The translations under genes were made by a program, and so were the position numbers. Positions 63,454-64,000 of a DNA stretch of 64,000 nt are shown here, piece by piece. The stretch comes from Oidiodendron maius Zn. Taxonomy: Eukaryota; Ascomycota; Leotiomycetes; Myxotrichaceae. Under the pieces are notes generated by a model that was not told the origin of the DNA, did no database searches, and saw only the letters and a list, made by a program, of their open reading frames with translations. The stretch is from the NCBI GenBank assembly GCA_000827325.1, contig KN832880.1, positions 1,416,112-1,480,111 of the forward strand, given 5' to 3'. How positions within the stretch are numbered: position 1 is the stretch's first letter; each line of letters opens with the position of its first letter.

Positions 63454-64000
63454 ATGCGGCTGCTCAATTCTCGAACTTTGCAAATGAAGGAGTTCATTGA
63501 TGATGATGACATACCACCGTATGCAATCCTCTCTCATACTTGGGGTGAAGACGAAGTCAGTCTGCTTGACATGGAACGCTTGGACATCTCTCAGAAGAAA
63601 GGTCTCGCAAAAATTCAATTCTGCTGCGCCCAGGCTGCTTCGGACAATCTGGAATGGGCCTGGGTTGATACGTATGTTCAATCTCATATTTGGTTGATTG
63701 GGAGACTCTTTTGTTGGACGGATCGTTGTGTTTCTTTAGAGGAAAGCTTATCTCGTCTTCACAGTTGCTGCATCGATAAGAAAAGCAGTGCCGAGTTATC
63801 TGAAGCCATCAACTCCATGTATCGCTGGTATTATAAGGCCAAAATTTGTTACGCCTTTCTTGCTGATGTCTACTGGACTGATGACGCCGCCGAAATCGAG
63901 GGCCGATTCAACTCAAGCCGGTGGTTCACACGTGGATGGACGCTTCAGGAGTTGATCGCACCACGGACGATTGTTTTCTTCTCCAATGACTGGAGATCGC
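63454..64000 (+). CDS. HET-domain protein, 5' part
   Basis: The start of a heterokaryon-incompatibility-domain gene, cut by the window end. Exon 1 is 63454-63671; a 93-bp intron follows; exon 2 starts at 63765 and is open to 64000. It begins MRLLNSRTLQMKEFIDDDDI. The three HET blocks are present: PPYAILSHTWGEDEVSLLD; GLAKIQFCCAQAASDNLEWA joined across the intron to WVDTCCIDKKSSAELSEAIN; and SRWFTRGWTLQELIAPRTIVFF. HET domains trigger cell death on allorecognition, often fused to NB-ARC/NACHT, WD40, ankyrin or TPR parts. The C-terminal partner is outside the window. No lesion is visible, in contrast with the NLR pseudogene next to it. Confidence 0.9.
   Translation, partial: MRLLNSRTLQMKEFIDDDDIPPYAILSHTWGEDEVSLLDMERLDISQKKGLAKIQFCCAQAASDNLEWAWVDTYVQSHIWLIGRLFCWTDRCVSLEESLSRLHSCCIDKKSSAELSEAINSMYRWYYKAKICYAFLADVYWTDDAAEIEGRFNSSRWFTRGWTLQELIAPRTIVFFSNDWRS

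Noticed and set aside
1-64000. tRNA, rRNA or other structured RNA genes
   Set aside because: I found no convincing tRNA A/B boxes with a fold, nor rRNA-like blocks, by eye; a dedicated search would be needed to exclude them.

Overview
The window is nuclear DNA from a filamentous ascomycete, most likely a Eurotiomycete of the Aspergillus/Penicillium type. The evidence is the many short introns (mostly 47-75 bp, GT..AG with CTAAC/CTGAC-like branch sites), fungal-only families (Zn2Cys6 regulators, Clr5, HET, Egh16-like, fungal NLRs), and AT-rich transition-mutated islands like those left by repeat-induced point mutation (RIP). Accessory families, broken genes, transposon remnants and an assembly gap suggest a fast-evolving, non-core region. 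The species cannot be named from the sequence alone. Exon boundaries are my own reading of splice sites and reading frame; there is no transcript support.

Layout. 0-14.6 kb: Atg22-like transporter, Zn2Cys6 regulator, SnoaL-like small protein, secreted Egh16-like protein, Clr5/fungal-TF fusion regulator, a truncated secreted-peptidase relic, and a Tubby-like protein. 15.8-28.3 kb: a possible metabolic group of methyltransferase, unknown protein, oxalocrotonate-type tautomerase and MFS transporter, then a secreted two-part protein and an AtuA/DUF1446 protein. 28.6-39.5 kb: secreted beta-helix protein, MFS sugar transporter, 840-aa regulator with two Zn2Cys6 clusters, and a sulfatase. The last three look like a transport/regulation/desulfation module for a sulfated sugar; a 462-bp TIR element sits between transporter and regulator. 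39.6-44 kb: AT-rich repeats, a 20-bp minisatellite, a frameshifted allantoate-permease-type transporter and a LINE remnant.

44.2-49.3 kb holds a large NLR-type gene (alpha/beta hydrolase, NB-ARC, then at least 12 nearly identical 42-residue TPRs). It is interrupted by a 356-N gap and followed by the fossil tail of a second TPR gene. 49.8-53.9 kb is a graveyard: anhydromuramate-kinase pseudogene with two frameshifts, truncated Zn2Cys6 gene, solo LTR with 5-bp target duplication, and a MITE-like inverted repeat. 54-59.3 kb: SDR, dead pogo-type transposon, C-terminal scrap of an MFS transporter, Zn2Cys6 regulator and cupin, possibly a small cluster broken by the transposon. 60.5-64 kb: a decayed NACHT-ankyrin gene on the minus strand, an AT-rich island, and the start of an intact HET-domain gene running off the window.

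The most striking theme is the right third. Two NLR architectures, a third TPR fossil and a HET gene lie within 20 kb in different states of decay, as expected of a fungal non-self recognition (heterokaryon-incompatibility) neighbourhood. The most coherent metabolic hypothesis is the sulfatase/sugar-transporter/double-zinc-cluster regulator module.
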